NCBI RefSeq assembly: GCF_022539315.1
Contig: NC_066313.1
Span: 10,171,764-10,235,763 of the forward strand
DNA length: 64,000 nt
Direction of reading: 5' to 3'
Origin: Serinus canaria
Lineage: Eukaryota; Chordata; Aves; Passeriformes; Fringillidae
Shown here: one piece after another, positions 1 through 12,819 of the stretch
How positions within the stretch are numbered: the first letter of the stretch is position 1
How the letters are laid out: every line of letters begins with the position of its first letter
Translations under genes and position numbers: made by a program
The notes under the pieces: generated by a model
What the model saw: only the letters and a program-made list of their open reading frames with translations
Database searches by the model: none
What the model was told of the DNA's origin: nothing

Positions 1-849
1 GGCAGTGGGAGCTCCTGCAAGAGGGGGTTTTGGTTGACTGGTTAAAGAGAAAGGGTAAATTTTCCTGTTTGTTGGGACCCTCAGACTCGCACTTTTGCAT
101 TTAATCAGTGCTCTAACCACCTGCCCAAATCACAAAGTATCTGCCCAAGCACTTCCTGTAGCTGTTCAGAACAAAAGTTGTCTTCTGCTTCAAAACTGGT
201 GGTGGAAGGCAACCCTTCTGCACAGGGGAACCTCCCCATTGTTGCAAACACCTGGATTTTCATGTGAAGAGCTTGTTTGAGGGCCCCCTAGGGCTGCTGT
301 TGTTTCACAAAACAGTGCCCTCCCCAGCCAGCACACACAGCTCCTCTCTGTCCCCTCTCAGGCATAGGGAGGGAAGAAAAAAGGGGATGTTAAAGAGCTT
401 TGTTTGTTTTGGCCTTGCCTTTTTTTGCACTATTTAACCCCCACAGGAAAGGGGAAGCAAACAAGTGAAAATGGGAATTCCAAAGCAAAAACGTAGAACA
501 AGAAATACAAATAAATGTCCTAAAATATATGCACATTAGCACTGCAAGGTCAAAGGAACAGTTTTGTAAAATCAGTATCTTGAAAATGAGATGTTCTGCT
601 TCATGAATATTCTTTCCTCAAACTAACAGACACATTCTTGATGCTCAGCCCAAGCAAACAGATGGTATTCAATTAGTTATTTACCTACTTCACAATTAAT
701 TAAAATGTCCAAGATAATTTTTGTTTTGACTGTGCAGAAAACTAGAGCTCCACAAAAAGCTGGCATTTGTATCTCCAGCCCTGCTAGCTGTAATATAAAT
801 ATTACAGCTCAGAAAGCATTAAGATACCCAAAGGCTTTTCCCAAGGGCA
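1..849. other. Intergenic, nothing recognised
   Basis: No exon-like segment, repeat family or RNA gene is recognised. The short open frame at 95-280 has no recognisable similarity or composition. Confidence 0.6.
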
Positions 850-1130
850 CATAGGGATAAAACAAGGGAGAATGGCCTCAGACTGTAACAGAGCAGGTCG
901 AGATGAGATGTTAGGAATAAATTCTTCCCCTTGAGGCTTGTGAGGCCCTGGCACAGGTTGCCCTGAGAAGCTGTGACTGCCCCATCCCTGGAACTGTCCA
1001 AGGCCAGGCTGGATGGGGCTCTGAGCAACCTGGTCTAGGGGAAAGTGTTCCTGCCCATGGCACAGAGATGTTGGAATCAAATGGTCTTTAAGGCTTCTTC
1101 CAACACAAACAACTCTGTGGTTACATCAGA
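850..1130 (+). repeat. CR1 LINE 3'-end fragment
   Basis: The sequence follows the CR1 3' end in order: the part before the 3' UTR, GAGGCCCTGGCACAGGTTGC, the CCCATCCCTGGAA block, CCAGGCTGGATGGGGCTCTG, and a closing CTTTAAGGC-CTTCCAACAC. It is 5'-truncated, as most avian CR1 copies are. The terminal octamer repeats are degraded. Confidence 0.9.
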
Positions 1131-1243
1131 ACCTCACCAGGAAATGTTTAACTTTTAGAAAAGCTTTTTTGGCTTGAATGTCCACAACTTCTATTCAGAG
1201 GAAAGCAGCCACTTTACTAGGGGGGACTCTAGACACTGGTACT

Positions 1244-1283
1244 GCTTCTTTTGTTCTTGATTCCAATCAAGAACAAAAGAAGC
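1244..1283. repeat. Perfect inverted repeat, 19-bp arms, 2-nt loop
   Basis: The arm GCTTCTTTTGTTCTTGATT (1244-1262) is followed after CC by its exact reverse complement (1265-1283). No transposon ends or target duplication flank it. Confidence 0.95.
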
Positions 1284-3450
1284 AAAAGCTGTAAGGTTTT
1301 ATTCTGGATCCAAGAGCCACGTTCTACACAACACAGGAACCATTCCTAAAAGCAAAAGTTAGGCAGAAGAGGCTGCAGGGACTGGGTGAAAGCTGTGCAC
1401 TTCCCAACAGCACAAAACTCCAAAGAGAGGGAGGGAATCTAAGCCTTAAAGATATTATTCCAGTCATATTTCTTGTCTTCTATAAAAATAATTTGTGGAG
1501 GGAAAGTAGCAAAAAACAGGAACTGACAAATATCTAATTGAAAGTTCAAACTAGAGCTTCCATTTCCCAAGGAAAATTCAACAGGAAGCTTTCATTATAG
1601 AAGCAGAAAACATCCTCAGATTCAAAATCATAAATCCCCTCTGATTCCCAAGTCTCAATTTTCACAGGTGCAAGCAAACAGGTTTATCTCAGAAAAACAC
1701 ATTTCTTAATTAAAGGACACTTCTAACAGAAGTACATTACAGTAAAAAAGCTTAACTAGCAAGTCTGTAATTAACCTTTACAGCACCTGGGTTTACATTA
1801 GTGCTGCTTCAGCCCCTTCAATACAGGAATAAAATGACCAAGGACAGAAGTAAGCCATAAGTGTGTAAAATCAATAGGAGCAGCAGGTGCAACAGGTCTA
1901 GAGAAGCAGAACACAGGAAAAAAGGCCCTCTTTTTTCACCTTTCCTTTAGTTAGCTTGAAAAGAGGTGAACAGAAACTACAATTATACAAAAAATAATTT
2001 TTAAAGCTAATTTTTGTTGTTGCAAGGCCTGCTGAAGGAAAGCCAAATGATACACAAGTCACATCCTCTCAAAAGCACAAAAAAATTTATTAATCACTCA
2101 ACTCCACAGAGAATAATCTATTTTTAATATTATCCTCCAAAGCTGTTACAAGAGAAAAAAAAATTATACACTTGATTAAGAGGGAAATAAAAATTTACCT
2201 GTAAATCTCCCTTCACGCTACTCCTTCTAAACCAACAATTCTCCTTACATAAGCAGAAAAAAGCCCAGCTCCTCTCCCACAGCCTTTGCAGCCCATCCAA
2301 CCAGGAGTCAGCTGAATCAAATAACATCTCAACCTTAATGCAGCTGTGCTCACACATAGCCTGCACTAAAACACACATGGGGAAAAATAAAACTCATTTT
2401 TTCCTCTTTAAACCTGCATGTGTAGCTAACCAATAAATAGCCACGAGACTCACCAGCTACACAGCCAAGAGAAAATGGCAAGAACACCCTCTTCACATTT
2501 ATTGACAATTAACAGCAACCAATTTAGAGTGAACCACGTGCATTCAGTTGGCAGCAAATCAGGGAACATGGGCAAATCTGTCCTACAAAGGACTCTAACA
2601 AAGTCTAAAGTTTGTTTTAAATGAGGCTTCTGCTGAAGTGGTGTTGGCATGAAGAGCTGGGAGGCTTTCAGCTGCATTTCCAGAGATTTGTTGCCATCTA
2701 AATGGCACAATCCATTAAAATCCACTGGCTTTGCAGAATTTGATTTGTGGGTGGCAACAACTTTCATGTATTTTGGTTTCTTTCTGTTATTGCCTGGATT
2801 ATTTTATAGGCTTTTGTCCTGTTTGAATCACTGAGTACATCAACTATATAGACTCAAGTATACTTTTTAGTATAATTAATCTAGAAGTTTCTCTACAAAG
2901 CTATATATTTTAAAAACTATTTATTCTATGCAAGCATACACTTCATAAATCTTTAGAAAGTGACAAAAAAATAAATTCCAGCTTCCTAGCAAATCATGGG
3001 AATGTCACTTGCCTCATAAAATTGGAAGTCACCAGTACAGATGAAAAAGAATTTAGGCACTTAACTCTATTCAAAGAACAGTTTTCCTCTCCACACAGCA
3101 CCTATGAAATATCAGGTATAGACAGTAAGAAAGGATAAATGGCTTCTCAGGCCATTGTAAATACAGCCAGCCTCACATATCAGCTAGATCACTCTGAAAT
3201 GGCAATGTGATACAGGAGTTTGAGCATGTACATTAAATGTTTCAAATTATGTAATCAAACAAAGGAAAAAAGGGGAAGGGGGGGAAGAAGCAAACCCCAA
3301 AATAACGATAAAAGATCACCAAACCCACAAAACATCCTATAAATATTTTGAACACTGATGTCTAATCAAAGTCCAAAGACAGACTAAATTTTTCTAATAC
3401 AGACAATAAAGTGGAGGCATTTTTACATCCCTGAGACAAGACTCTAACCT
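1284..3450. other. Intergenic, AT-rich
   Basis: Unique-looking sequence. A minus-strand open segment at about 2191-2378 ends at a fair donor (TTTACAG|GTAAAT), but its translation is not recognisable. No acceptor or partner exon is evident. Confidence 0.55.
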
Positions 3451-3454
3451 TCCT

Positions 3455-3771
3455 TGTATTATCATCTTACTGCAGGGGGTCCATTCTGTTGTCTCCTTAT
3501 CATAAAAGCTTCATACCTGCTTGAGGCTTTCTCCTGGGCAGCTCCTCAGAGCACTGACTCTTTCTTCCTCACAAAGCAGCCAACTGACTCCAGTTCCCTT
3601 CTCACCCACCCACCCCACTCTTTTATAGCACTCTTCTTCTCACTGCTTACAGCTGTGCCCTGTTAGAGTCAGGCCTGTTCCTGATCTTTGATAATTGGCC
3701 CAGCTGCAACTCCTTAGCGGTAAGATTACTTTCTGCGGTACCTTTATTTTCCTATATTCTATCCCCCTACA
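3455..3771 (-). mobile_element. Solo LTR of an endogenous retrovirus, copy 1
   Basis: A 317-bp segment with TG...CA ends flanked by a perfect 4-bp duplication TCCT (3451-3454 and 3772-3775). It is about 90% identical by eye to 57946-58271. The plus strand carries CTCTTTTATAG, so a TATA box (CTATAAAAGAG) reads on the minus strand, which sets the orientation. A 4-bp target duplication fits the ERV1/gamma-like class (family knowledge). No internal coding region is attached. Target size and ends are seen; the class is inferred. Confidence 0.7.
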
Positions 3772-4296
3772 TCCTTACATGCACAAAAGTCTAAGGTACC
3801 AGCAGGCCTGTTTCTATCCATGGAACTGAAATCAGAACCTGGTCTGATGCATTTAAAATAATTGAATTTATCACTGATGTCCAACTTTGCCTGTTACAAA
3901 GACTTTTTTTTTAACCTCATTTCTGTTAGTGCATTGCCAAAGACATTATGAATACCAAGTCCCTCAGAGGGCCATCTGTGGAAGCAGATACTATCTGATG
4001 AGGACCTCCCTGCAGTATCAGGATTGTTTTCCCTGTTTAAATCCAGATAAAAGAGCAGCAGAACAAGGTCCATACCACACCAGAGGTTTCCAGTGCTGCC
4101 CTCGCTGGGACAAAGCACTCCTGCTCCTCGCTCCAAGCTGCCAGACACTGTGTTTGTGCACAGAAGGTGAGCAGCCATGAGCTGAACAGAGAACCTGGGA
4201 TATCTGCCAGCCTGGAGGCAGCCATGGCTCAACTGAGATGGCAAATCCATAGCTGGAACACAGATTCTTGTGACATCAGAAGAGGGGCCTCTGCAG

Positions 4297-5170
4297 ATGA
4301 TGGAATCACAGAACCTTAGAAGAGTTGGAGGTCGAAGGGACCTGCCATGGGCAGGGACACCTTTCACCAGCCCAGGTTGCTCAGAGCCCCATCCAACCTG
4401 GCCTTGAACACTTCCAGTGGTGGGGCAGCCACAGCTTTTCCTGTTCCAGTGCCTAACCAACTTCACAACAAAGAACTTCTTCCTAATATCTGACATAAAC
4501 CTGCTCTCTGTCATTTTTACACCATTCCCCCTTGTCCTGTCACTCCAGGCTCTTGTAAATGCTCTCTCTCCATCTTTCCTGGGGGGCCTCCTGCTACTAG
4601 AAAGTCACAGTTAGGTCACCCCAAAGCCTTCTCTGTTCCAATGTTCTCTGTTCTCTGAATAATCCCAATTTTCTCAGCCTTTCCTCTGGCCTGGCTCCAG
4701 CAGGTCCCTGTCCTTGCTGTGCTGGGAGCCCAGAGCTGGATGCAGCCCTGCAGGTGGGCTCTCAGCAGAGGGGGCAGAGGGGCAGAATCCCCTCCCTGCC
4801 CTGCTGCCCACGGGGCTCTGGATGAGCCCAGCACTCGGGGGGCTCTGGGCTCCCAATGGCCGGGGCATGTCCAGCCTCTCACCCACCAGCACCCCCAGGT
4901 CCTTCTCCCAGGGCTGCTCTGGATCTGCTCATCCCCAGCCTGGATTGGCACTGGGGCTGCCCTGACCCAGGTGCAGCACCTTGGACTTGGTCTGTTAAAC
5001 CTCATGAGATTCCCAAGGGCCACCTCTTGAGCTTGTCCAGGTCCCTGTGGATGGCATCCCATCCTTCAGGTGTGTCACCCACAGCCCTCAGATTGGTGCC
5101 ATCTGCAAAACCTGCTGTGGGAGCACTCAATCCACTCTCTGTGTCACTGATGATGTCTTCTGCAGTTCAG
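4297..5170 (-). repeat. CR1 LINE fragment, end of ORF2 and 3' UTR, about 870 bp
   Basis: Read on the minus strand, this holds the C-terminal part of the CR1 reverse-transcriptase ORF (the CR1-typical NLMRFN start, then a segment matching the PHLEYCVQLWG region in altered frame) followed by the complete 3' UTR ending near 4297. The frame is broken by several indels. It is the longest CR1 copy here and is GC-richer than its surroundings, which explains the overlapping long open frames on both strands in this interval. Confidence 0.9.
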
Positions 5171-8100
5171 TACACCTGCCTGAAACTTCTGTGGTGTAAT
5201 TACAAACTTTCCAAAACATATTTAGCAAGAGTGATTCGGAACATCTGATAACAATTATTGATTATTCAGTAACATACTAAATCATTAAGTCACTAACTTA
5301 TAATCAGGTTTGCTTTCAGAACCTTTCAAAGTTAAAGTAACTATTGATTCTTCCATAGTCTCTGATTAAATTTAAAGTGAAAAATGTAAGAGTTGCAATA
5401 TTTGCAAGACTGAATTTTTTTAACATCAGATTAATGTTATAAAGAATGTAACATATGTACTGTTAGGAAAATAAAAATTACCTACAGACATACTGTAACT
5501 CTGAATTAATGGTTCCTGAACGAAGGCAAATATGTTTTAAGCTGGGCCTTTACAAAGATAGTTTTTTCCATTCTTTTTTGTATAGAAACTTAGCAATTTC
5601 AATTTTCTGAAACACTGTGAACCTTCAAGGCAATTTCATTAAGACTTAAAAAAGTTTTATTTCCCAAAATGTAAAAAAAACCCAAAATAAAGTAACTTCC
5701 TTTGCAATAGAAAGTTTAAATATTGCATGACTTTAGCTTTTAAGATTTTTCATCCAGCTGTTCAGATGATAGGCTCTGATACAGGAATTGGCTGTATGAC
5801 TACAGAGAGCAGAAGATGGTTGTGGAAACTGCAACCAATTTACTTCCCAAATGGTTAGATTAGATCATGTCCATGCTCTGACTGAGGAATATCTGTGGAA
5901 TATCTGCACTGGTCAATCTCACTTTTGTAACAATCCTAAAAGAAGAAGAAGAAGATCAGCTACATTCAGTCAACACAGATATTTTAGTCTTCAAGTCTTT
6001 CTGATTCACAAAAGAGAACAAAGGAGTAAATAAAACTGTGACTAATCAACAGAAGTTCCCTAATTACAATCACTCATAACTTCTGCTTTTGCATTACCAT
6101 ATCAAAATCAATAGAATTGACTTTTGTTCCATAAAACCATTTCTTTTTGTTTTCTTTGCTATCTCATACACTGAGAAGTAAATTTCCAATGCATTAATAA
6201 ATTTCAGGTAACTGGCTCTGTCAATACAGATGAAGGATGAGGAAAAAGTGAGTAGCAGAGTCATACATTTTTCACAAAGTATTGGATCCCATGAACAAGT
6301 TAATGATGTTTTAAAGTGAGAAAATGTGAGGACCAAAAGTTTTCAAGTTACTGAGTGATAATAATGGGGCTATCTATTGTGCATCCATCACCTTGAAGTA
6401 CCTGACACATATTTTGGACTGTTTTCATGCATTTTCTTTATGATGATTAATAGTGGTTTGTACCTTCTGAAATAGCAGCCCATCACAAAGAGAAAGGTGT
6501 ACTAAATTAAATTCAGGTGATAACTATTTTGATCTCAAACACATGTGGAGCATAATATTGAAAGATTAGAACAAAAACAAAAACAAACAAAACAAAAAAA
6601 AAAAAAAACCAAACTGTGAGAAACACTCATGTCTAAAATAAGGATCCACAACAAACAAACAGCAGAGAAAAAGGAGCAGGAGTATTAATGCTCTGCTTAA
6701 ACATCTGCACTTCTCTCAACCATCCATTATTCTAATCTCTTTTCCCCACTCTACATTTGCATTAGGAAATGGTGAGGTTTAAGATGTATTTTCTTATGTT
6801 ACACTTTAAAGAAGAAAAAGGGGCACTACACTAGATAAGTAAATTTCTGTAAAAAGCAATAAATAAAAGAAGTTCCACTTGCCCACATTTCATGTCCTGG
6901 ACAGGCTGCTGTGGTCTGGTTTGTCTCTAACACACACCAGAAGCCCACAGAGCTTGATTAATGTTTTTTCTTCTGGGATTTTAAACATTTTGGCTAAAGC
7001 ACCTCTTCACTTCTGTTTTTGGTGGATGGGGGAGGAAAATTAGAATAGAGACATTCCACCCGTGCCTTTTGGTCTGGTGAGGCTGGAAGCAAGGCTTGCA
7101 AGCTCCATGAGGTGACCAAAGCACCACGAAGACTTTTCAGTGCAAGTGTGCTCATGCTGACACATTTCAGCCTGCTGCCTAGAAGAATGAAGGTAGACAC
7201 TATGGCTCAGCAAACAAGCTCTAACCCAAATTTTCTCTTTTCAGTGCTGGAATTTAGCAGGGGAATTTTCAAGGTGAGCCCTTCGCTCTGACTCAACAAG
7301 AAAAAACAAGAGGGAAAAAAAAATCCCTGCCCCCATCAGAAGAGAGAGTATAATGACTCTCAGCATGAGTGTCAAATGTATATTTAATGATGGAAAGCAC
7401 TCTGAAATATCTGGATGTCTCATGCACAAACGGGAAAGCTGAACTTGCTGGAACTTGCTCAGGAACTGTGCAGTCCCGTGTTCTCAAGGGAGTGCAGAAG
7501 CACCACCACGTTCCAGCTCCCCCAGCATGGCAGCACGGCTGCAGAAATCAATAATTCAGTCTCTACAGCAGCCACAAGTCTTGCAAGCATTCATGGAGAG
7601 CAACCAAGGGGTGGGAGATGCCAGGCTGACCTGGGCATCTGCTCAGGTGCACACAAGCAGGGTGGTAAAGTCTGAGTAGATTCAAAGCCTGACACCTCTC
7701 CTAACTACCTACAAATTTATAAGTCCCAATTGTGCTATTTCATATGCACAGGATTTCCAAATTATTTCCTTTGGTCCCTGCTGGCTTCTTCTTTTTTTTT
7801 TCTTTTTTTTCCTTTTGTACAGTTACAGATGCTTGTATTATTGTACAGGACTCTTTAGAAAAATTAAATTAGCTGGAGGTTGATCTATTGAATACATTCC
7901 AGTGAATGTATTTCATCATCTAGTACAGCTAAGAAATCTGATAGTTGTTTAATAAGTTATTAAATTACAGTGTTGTCTATACACTACATATTTTTACATT
8001 ATTACCACTAACAAGGAACACTGGCACAGTTGTTCTTGTAAATCCCCTCTGCCTGACCTAAGCTAATTTTGATGGACTTGCAAAAAAACAAGTCAGGGTA

Positions 8101-11100
8101 AAATAACTGTAAAGAATGGAAAAAGTCAAAAATTCACTTAATTTCTTGAGTGGGAGTACCAACAGAGATGGAAAGAGTTGGTTAGGGCTTTTTTTTCCTG
8201 TTATGTTGAGTATGCAAAATCCAAGTAGGCATAAATCCCAGGGGAATAAAACAGTCAATGTTCCACCCATACAAGCAATCATACCTTCATATCTTCAGAG
8301 AGTGCATAATTTACCAAAAAAAAAATTTTGAGAGTAGTCTAGCAGTTTCTAATATTTATTGGAATTATGCTTGCATCTCTCTTAAAGGATCTCTCCAGAG
8401 TTTAGCTGTTTGGGCTTCTATAAGATAAAAAGCAAAGTGGCTAATAAATTTTAAAATCCTCAAGAAATTCTTTGAATGACTTTCCTATGCATAACAATGT
8501 TGCATCTTGTGATTTTCAAGACCTGATCCATGAGAGCTAGAAACTTCTACCTTTAAGGGCAGACACCTACCCTCTGTGACCTGAAGAGATCTTTATTATG
8601 ACCAAGCTTCCTGAGAATGTGCCACGTTAAACCGTTGTTCATTCAATATTTTTTGTCTGATTGTAGGCTCTAGCTAAGTGTGCCTCTGTGACAGAAATGT
8701 CTTGTTTACAGGGTGAAGAGGGAAGGAAATGTTTCTGCAGCCACTACTTTGGATTTATTGCTTTGGGACTTTTACATCCTGTTTAAAAGAAAAACTAGCA
8801 TTGTAGGAGGCCCTGGGTTTTGAAAGCTGCCTTAAAGAAAAAAAGCAAAACTACTTGAAAAATCATGGTTGAAAACAGGTTAGAAAAGAAGAAAACATTA
8901 TATACTGTGAAAATCAACACAGTGTTTTATGTTGTTTTTCCCATAGCCAAGGACATGCCACTTTCCAGAAGCCCAGTCATGACTCCCAGTCAAACCTCAT
9001 GAAGTTGTGAGGCTCAAGCTAGAGCTGATGAAGAAATTCTGCTGATTGAGAAGCAGACCAGCAGATAAAAGAAAAATCAATGCCTGAGTATCAGTACAGT
9101 GTAATAAAAGCAATATCTCATTTTGACACCTTGACTGAGGGGATTTTTTGGACAAAGACTGCCATTATTTTTCCACTTTCACCTAAGTTTAGCCCCTGAT
9201 GCCAGGTTATGCTTTTCTGTGACTCCTGCCTCAGCTCCAATTGCAGCCACAGAGCTTGTTTCTGTCTTTCATAAAGACTGGCTCTGTTTTATTTTCTGCC
9301 AAGACTCTTCTCCCTCTCAGAGTAAGCTAAGCATGCACTGGGAGGAGATCAGAGACCAGACATTGTGACTGTGATACTCAGGTACAGGTATTTGGGCTGC
9401 AGGGGTTTTATTCCCTCCAAAAGGTGCAGACTGCTTTGTCCTTCTCACAAAATGTTTCATCAGTAGAGACTTCATAGGTGGCTGTTTGTTCTTGCTTGTA
9501 ACTTCTAGCTGACCTTGTAACAGGTTCTCTACATTCAATGTTTAAAGACAAAGCCCTGGAGCTGAAGGCACTCCAGAGTTTTTCCATTGAGCTGAACCAC
9601 GGATAAAGATTTAATCTAATGCCAATTCCCCACATTCATTAAGATCAGTTATTCCACAGAAAAACCCAAATATTCCAAGGGAATTGGTGTCAGATAAACT
9701 GTCTCTCCACTGCCCAGACAACTAACAAAGAAAAGCACCACTTCAAAACACTCTTTAAATAGATGACTTGGCTTTCAGCTTTGTAGGCGTGTTAAGAGAT
9801 TTCAATTGCTACTTGTGAAAAAGCCTGGTGACGTCTCACTGTTGGGAAACTTAATTTTAGCACAAACAAGAAGTCAAGGAGGGAGAAAGGAAGGTAATAA
9901 CACCCACCTAGTACTTGAACCTGCACAAAAATTTGCATTGGAAACATCAATCCTGCTAAATTTCAGTAAAAACATGTCAAAAAGTGGCTTTCATCCATAA
10001 TGTTATTTCTTTTCCTTATTGTTTCTTTAAGAAATTGGATTGGTGGGATTCTTTTCCATGTTTATTCTAATGTTTACAACCTAGCTAATTTAGGATTTTT
10101 ACAATAAAGGGTCTTTCAGTATAGGCATATATATTTATACTGTTTTCTGTTGATTTAGAGAACTGTACTTGACATCAGAACAGATATTTTTAATTCATTC
10201 TGAAGCCAGACTAAAATGTGCAACAGAAATTCATGACTACTCAGAGAAACAGTACACCATAACTGCACTGTAAGAACACCAGGAGTTTGAGCAACATACA
10301 GATCACATGGCAGTCCTCTGCACACAGGCAAAGGTCATTTAAGAGACACACATTTACACCCAATTTCTACATATTAACTGAAATGAAATTTTACGTCTAG
10401 TGTTCTGATTTTCCACAATGGTACACAGGTTATTAATGTTACCAGGACTGTCAGCTGAATGTCCACTGTAACTGTGAGATACAGGAACAGGCTGGTGAAT
10501 ATCCTGGGCCCATATTCATCACTCTCACTCAATTAATCATTCAGTCATTTCTCTGGCTGACTCTGCTGATGGAGCCTTGGATGGGAAGATGCAGGTAAAC
10601 ACCTCCTACATGCACCAGATTTGAGCTGCGGTAGAGAGCACCTAGTTCTCACCACCCAGCAGGAGACATGAGGCAAGGGAATTAATACTTTTCACAATTT
10701 TGCCTCTGTGCTCCTGGCTTACAAAAGTGTAACGACCAGAAACAACCATCTATGTTCCTGCTATATCCAGCTGCATGAAAAAATGCCAGAGAAACAGTGA
10801 AATGTGAACCAGGTATGAAGAACCTGAAATGCAACAAGTAACATGTAACTCCAAAACTACTTTTCATCATTAATTTCTGTGACATTGGGAATAAAATATG
10901 GTTGGTTTTCCAGAAGTATTTTAATTCATGAAGTATATTTTATGTAGGTTAAAGCTGAACTAAGTAACCCAGTATCAATAGCTTTAAATAGGAGGCTGTA
11001 CCTTTGGCTAGAAGGATAATTACTTCCCTGGATTTACAGCTGGTACCCAGCCTATTCTTGACTCAAAATTAAAAAAAAAAAAAAAAAGAAAAGTTAGAGC

Positions 11101-11619
11101 CTATTTTTACAATCCTATAGGCCTATGTTAGGACCCATCTTGAGTATTACTATTCCTTCTTGATCATAAATGTTTTATCTACACACAAAAGTATGTGGTG
11201 GACATATTTCCACTTATCCAAACTTAAGAGAAAGAAAAAAAAGACAAAAACAAAAAAGCCTCCTTCTGAGTTGGTTGCACAGAGCTTAAATTCATCAGGT
11301 TGAGTTTCCTTTGGTGCAACATGTCTGTACTGAAGTGTCATCACACTCATTTGCATTTGTATTACTTCTCCCAAAGCTAATTACAACTATCTTTCTTGCC
11401 TTGCCTAACTTTGTTCTTATTAACTTCAGCCAAATTGAATATATTATGCTAGTTCCAAATTAATAAAGGAAGTGTGCAATTTCCAGTTTACTTACTGCAC
11501 TCTAATACCTTTTATGAGCTGAACTGCTTGGTATATTGTGATCTATAATTTGAAATAGCTGGCATTTTGATGCATTAAATTGTAGGTAAAAGAGAATGAA
11601 CGAGCAAAACTCCGACGCT
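5171..11619. other. Intergenic or first intron of the CpG-island gene
   Basis: This is 6.4 kb of AT-rich sequence with low-complexity runs (A-rich 6573-6610, T-rich about 7787-7813, A run about 11069-11086). No coding exon is recognised on either strand. If the CpG island fires leftwards, this would be part of a long first intron. Confidence 0.55.
6573..6610. repeat. A-rich simple repeat
   Basis: ACAAAAACAAAAACAAACAA passing into a pure A run of 16. Low complexity. Confidence 0.85.
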
Positions 11620-12440
11620 CTTTCTTCATGCCAGCACTATTGACTCCTCCCTTAGCTTTGGCATTAGGATTCCGAGGGATGCCCTGGACAAGCCCAGCTG
11701 GAAGCACAGCGCAGCACGAGGGGTTATCCTCGCTGCCCTTGGGCTCCGCGTCCCCAGAACCCACCGATCTCTGCCGCTTTCCCCCCTCCAGCCGCGGCCA
11801 AACTTGGGGAAGTACCTGGCGGGAGGCAGCCCCGAGGGAGCAGCCGGCTCCCGGGCGATGCGCCGAAGGGGGCGGATGCTCCGCCGCGCCCACCCCCGCC
11901 CCCGGGGTGAGCCCCAGCCCGGCTGGGGCTGCGCTGCGGATAAACCGCAGGATTCCGCCCCCATCCCCTTTTTTAATCTCTCAGCTCCTACCCTCTCCCC
12001 TCTTACCTGGGCGGCGGGAGCCCCGAAACACGGTCCCGAGAGATGCGGGGGGCGCCCGAAGTTTGCCGGGGAGGGCGGGGGCAGATCCCGCTGGAATTGA
12101 AGCCGCCGGGGTTCACGGTCCGCAGCGAGCACAGCCCAGGCGGAGCAAGCTCACTCTCTCTGCTAAAGGGGTGAAAAAAAAGAAGGGGAGCGGATGGAGA
12201 GCGAGAAGAAGGCCCCCGTTCCTACGGGCTCCTGCAGCCGAAGGGAGGAGTTAGTTGAATGAGAGGCCGCGCTCCCGGGAAACGTGCCCGAGTGGGAGCG
12301 CGGTCGGGCGGGGCGCGAAAGTTGCGGCGCTCCGGAGCTCCAGCACCGCGGACAGCGGCACCGGCCGGCCCCGGGCGCCCGGCAGCCGCACGTGGGGCGA
12401 AACCCCGCCTGCCGAATTGCTGATGGAAAACCCGGCAAGC
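11620..12440 (-). promoter_or_regulatory. CpG island, probable promoter of an unidentified gene
   Basis: This is the only GC-rich, CpG-dense block in the AT-rich window. It contains GC boxes on both strands (for example GGGCGGGG near 12071-12082 and 12303-12312), a CACGTG box at 12389-12394 and no obvious TATA box. Two strong donor sites on the minus strand lie inside or at its left side: CGCCCAG|GTAAGA with the last exon base at 12007, and CGCCAG|GTACTT with the last exon base at 11816. This suggests transcription leftwards from about 12.1-12.4 kb. A weaker plus-strand donor-like site (GG|GTGAGC) near 11906 means bidirectional use is possible. Confidence 0.72.
12008..12250 (-). other. Putative non-coding first exon of the CpG-island gene
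   Basis: The segment upstream of the minus-strand donor at 12006-12005 has no ATG-initiated open frame of value. If transcribed it would be a 5' untranslated exon. The right border is unknown. No matching downstream exon could be recognised in the 11.8 kb to its left, so the gene would have a long first intron and its coding part lies outside the window. Confidence 0.35.
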
Positions 12441-12654
12441 TGTTCCAACCGTAAATTTTTATCACCCTTTGAAGATGGCATGCTATCCCTCCTGGGAATA
12501 TGCCAAGTGGTTCCTGCCAGCGCTCTCTGAAAATAGGGATCACGTCATAAGAGCCTGAGGCATCACTGATATCCCCCCCAATACACAGAAATTATACTTT
12601 ATTGCATACATTCTGACAGATTAGTGATCCACTAAAACTGGCTGGTAAAAATTA

Positions 12655-12765
12655 TTAACCTTATTCTGCAGCTGGGGACATTGGGACAGAGAGGCTATGA
12701 TTGATGTTTCATACACAGAGCCAGATCCCTGTATGAATCCAGATCCTGTACTCAGTCTGTGGGAT
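12655..12765 (+). repeat. Possible MIR-like SINE relic
   Basis: AACCTTATTCTGCAGCTGGG followed by GACATTGGGACAGAGAGGCT and later ATCCAGATCCTGTACTCAG resembles the MIR core and its following part, but at low similarity. Confidence 0.35.
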
Positions 12766-12819
12766 GACTTTCCTCTTCAGAAAATTTCTTTCCCTCCTCC
12801 TTGCTTCTTGTGCTTAATC

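Noticed and set aside
2130..2378. 82-codon minus-strand frame ending near a donor-like site
   Set aside because: No partner acceptor or recognisable protein. One fair GT site alone is weak evidence.
3894..5248. Several long overlapping open frames on both strands (up to 206 codons)
   Set aside because: Most lie over a GC-rich CR1 LINE copy and disagree with its true reading direction or frame. The 206-codon frame starts inside the CR1 tail and runs out into unrelated sequence.
11543..12543. Open frames of 91-208 codons in the GC-rich block
   Set aside because: All are explained by high GC content, which lowers stop frequency. They are proline/arginine/alanine-rich in every frame, and several begin at non-ATG codons.
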